Source: Colwellia psychrerythraea
Lineage (GTDB): Bacteria; Pseudomonadota; Gammaproteobacteria; Enterobacterales; Alteromonadaceae
Assembly: GCA_002163005.1 (NCBI GenBank)
Contig: MAAF01000110.1
Span: 20,844 to 65,097 of the forward strand
Length of the DNA: 44,254 bases
Reading direction: 5' to 3'
In this document: in pieces, positions 44,057 through 44,254 of the stretch
How the letters are laid out: every line of letters starts with the position of its first letter
How positions within the stretch are numbered: the stretch's first letter is position 1
Position numbers and translations under genes: made by a program
The notes under the pieces: generated by a model
Database searches by the model: none
What the model saw: only the letters and a program-made list of their open reading frames with translations
Told to the model about the DNA's origin: nothing

Positions 44057-44254
44057 GATGTTCCCTTTTTTATGCAGTATTGTTAAGTAGTGTTGATAAG
44101 CCTGTGTTGTTGACAGGAGTTATTAAACCGCAAAAAATGGGCATTGCTCTGCTCGAATAAAGGCAAAGCAGTGAGCAATTGTGGCAACAATATGGCAATT
44201 TCAGAAATTAAGCGCGTTAACGAGTAAAGTTAGATATAGTCGATGTAATAAAGG

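Overview
The window looks like a piece of chromosome from a marine, probably cold-adapted gammaproteobacterium of the order Alteromonadales, most likely Colwellia or a close relative. The evidence is the AT-rich composition, the gene order rpsP-rimM-trmD-rplS, the grouping of ffh, ypjD and corB, the prfB-lysS pair, an SO_0444-type Cu/Zn permease, a PdsO-like OmpA protein, and several large TonB-dependent receptors. This assignment comes from recognising families, not from a database search.

Left part (1-11.9 kb). The end of a Lys/Ala/Pro-repeat protein is followed by two tandem phasin genes that share one promoter/operator design, pointing to storage-polyester granules. Then come prfB with its programmed +1 frameshift, lysS, a sodium-dependent transporter, an RluA-type pseudouridine synthase on the opposite strand, a lipoprotein M16 protease and gshA. 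A 266-bp inverted-repeat element (4583-4848) sits between lysS and a downstream terminator.

Middle part (11.9-23.4 kb). A 1.15-kb non-coding region after gshA holds a tandem array of about 100-bp units. Each unit carries an intrinsic terminator that reads on the minus strand. Next are a small transglycosylase-like lipoprotein, a palindrome containing two perfect DnaA boxes, and a minus-strand run of permease, ypjD and corB. A second, collinear copy of the 265-bp element lies upstream of ffh. After ffh come a membrane protein with a degenerate GGDEF domain and an intact EAL domain, and the ribosomal operon rpsP-rimM-trmD-rplS.

Accessory-looking part (23.4-27 kb). This stretch holds a decayed IS3-type transposase fragment, a dienelactone-hydrolase-like enzyme, two unrecognised small ORFs, a palindrome-bounded 144-bp element and attC-like sequence. 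It ends with arfA, whose stop codon is buried in a near-perfect 20-bp hairpin, and hemF.

Right part (28-44.3 kb). After amtB lies a probable phosphate-starvation block. It contains a beta-helix-like lipoprotein and a TonB-dependent receptor, then a second TonB-dependent receptor followed by a purple-acid-phosphatase-like lipoprotein. The two promoters carry CTGTCAT Pho-box repeats, each exactly 41 bp from a shared ATACCAACT motif. A YedK/HMCES gene and a minus-strand GGDEF-AraC pair lie between the two halves. A secreted protein of unknown function and a PdsO-like OmpA gene close the window; the latter suggests that a marine-type sortase locus lies just beyond the right edge. No tRNA, rRNA or CRISPR array was recognised.
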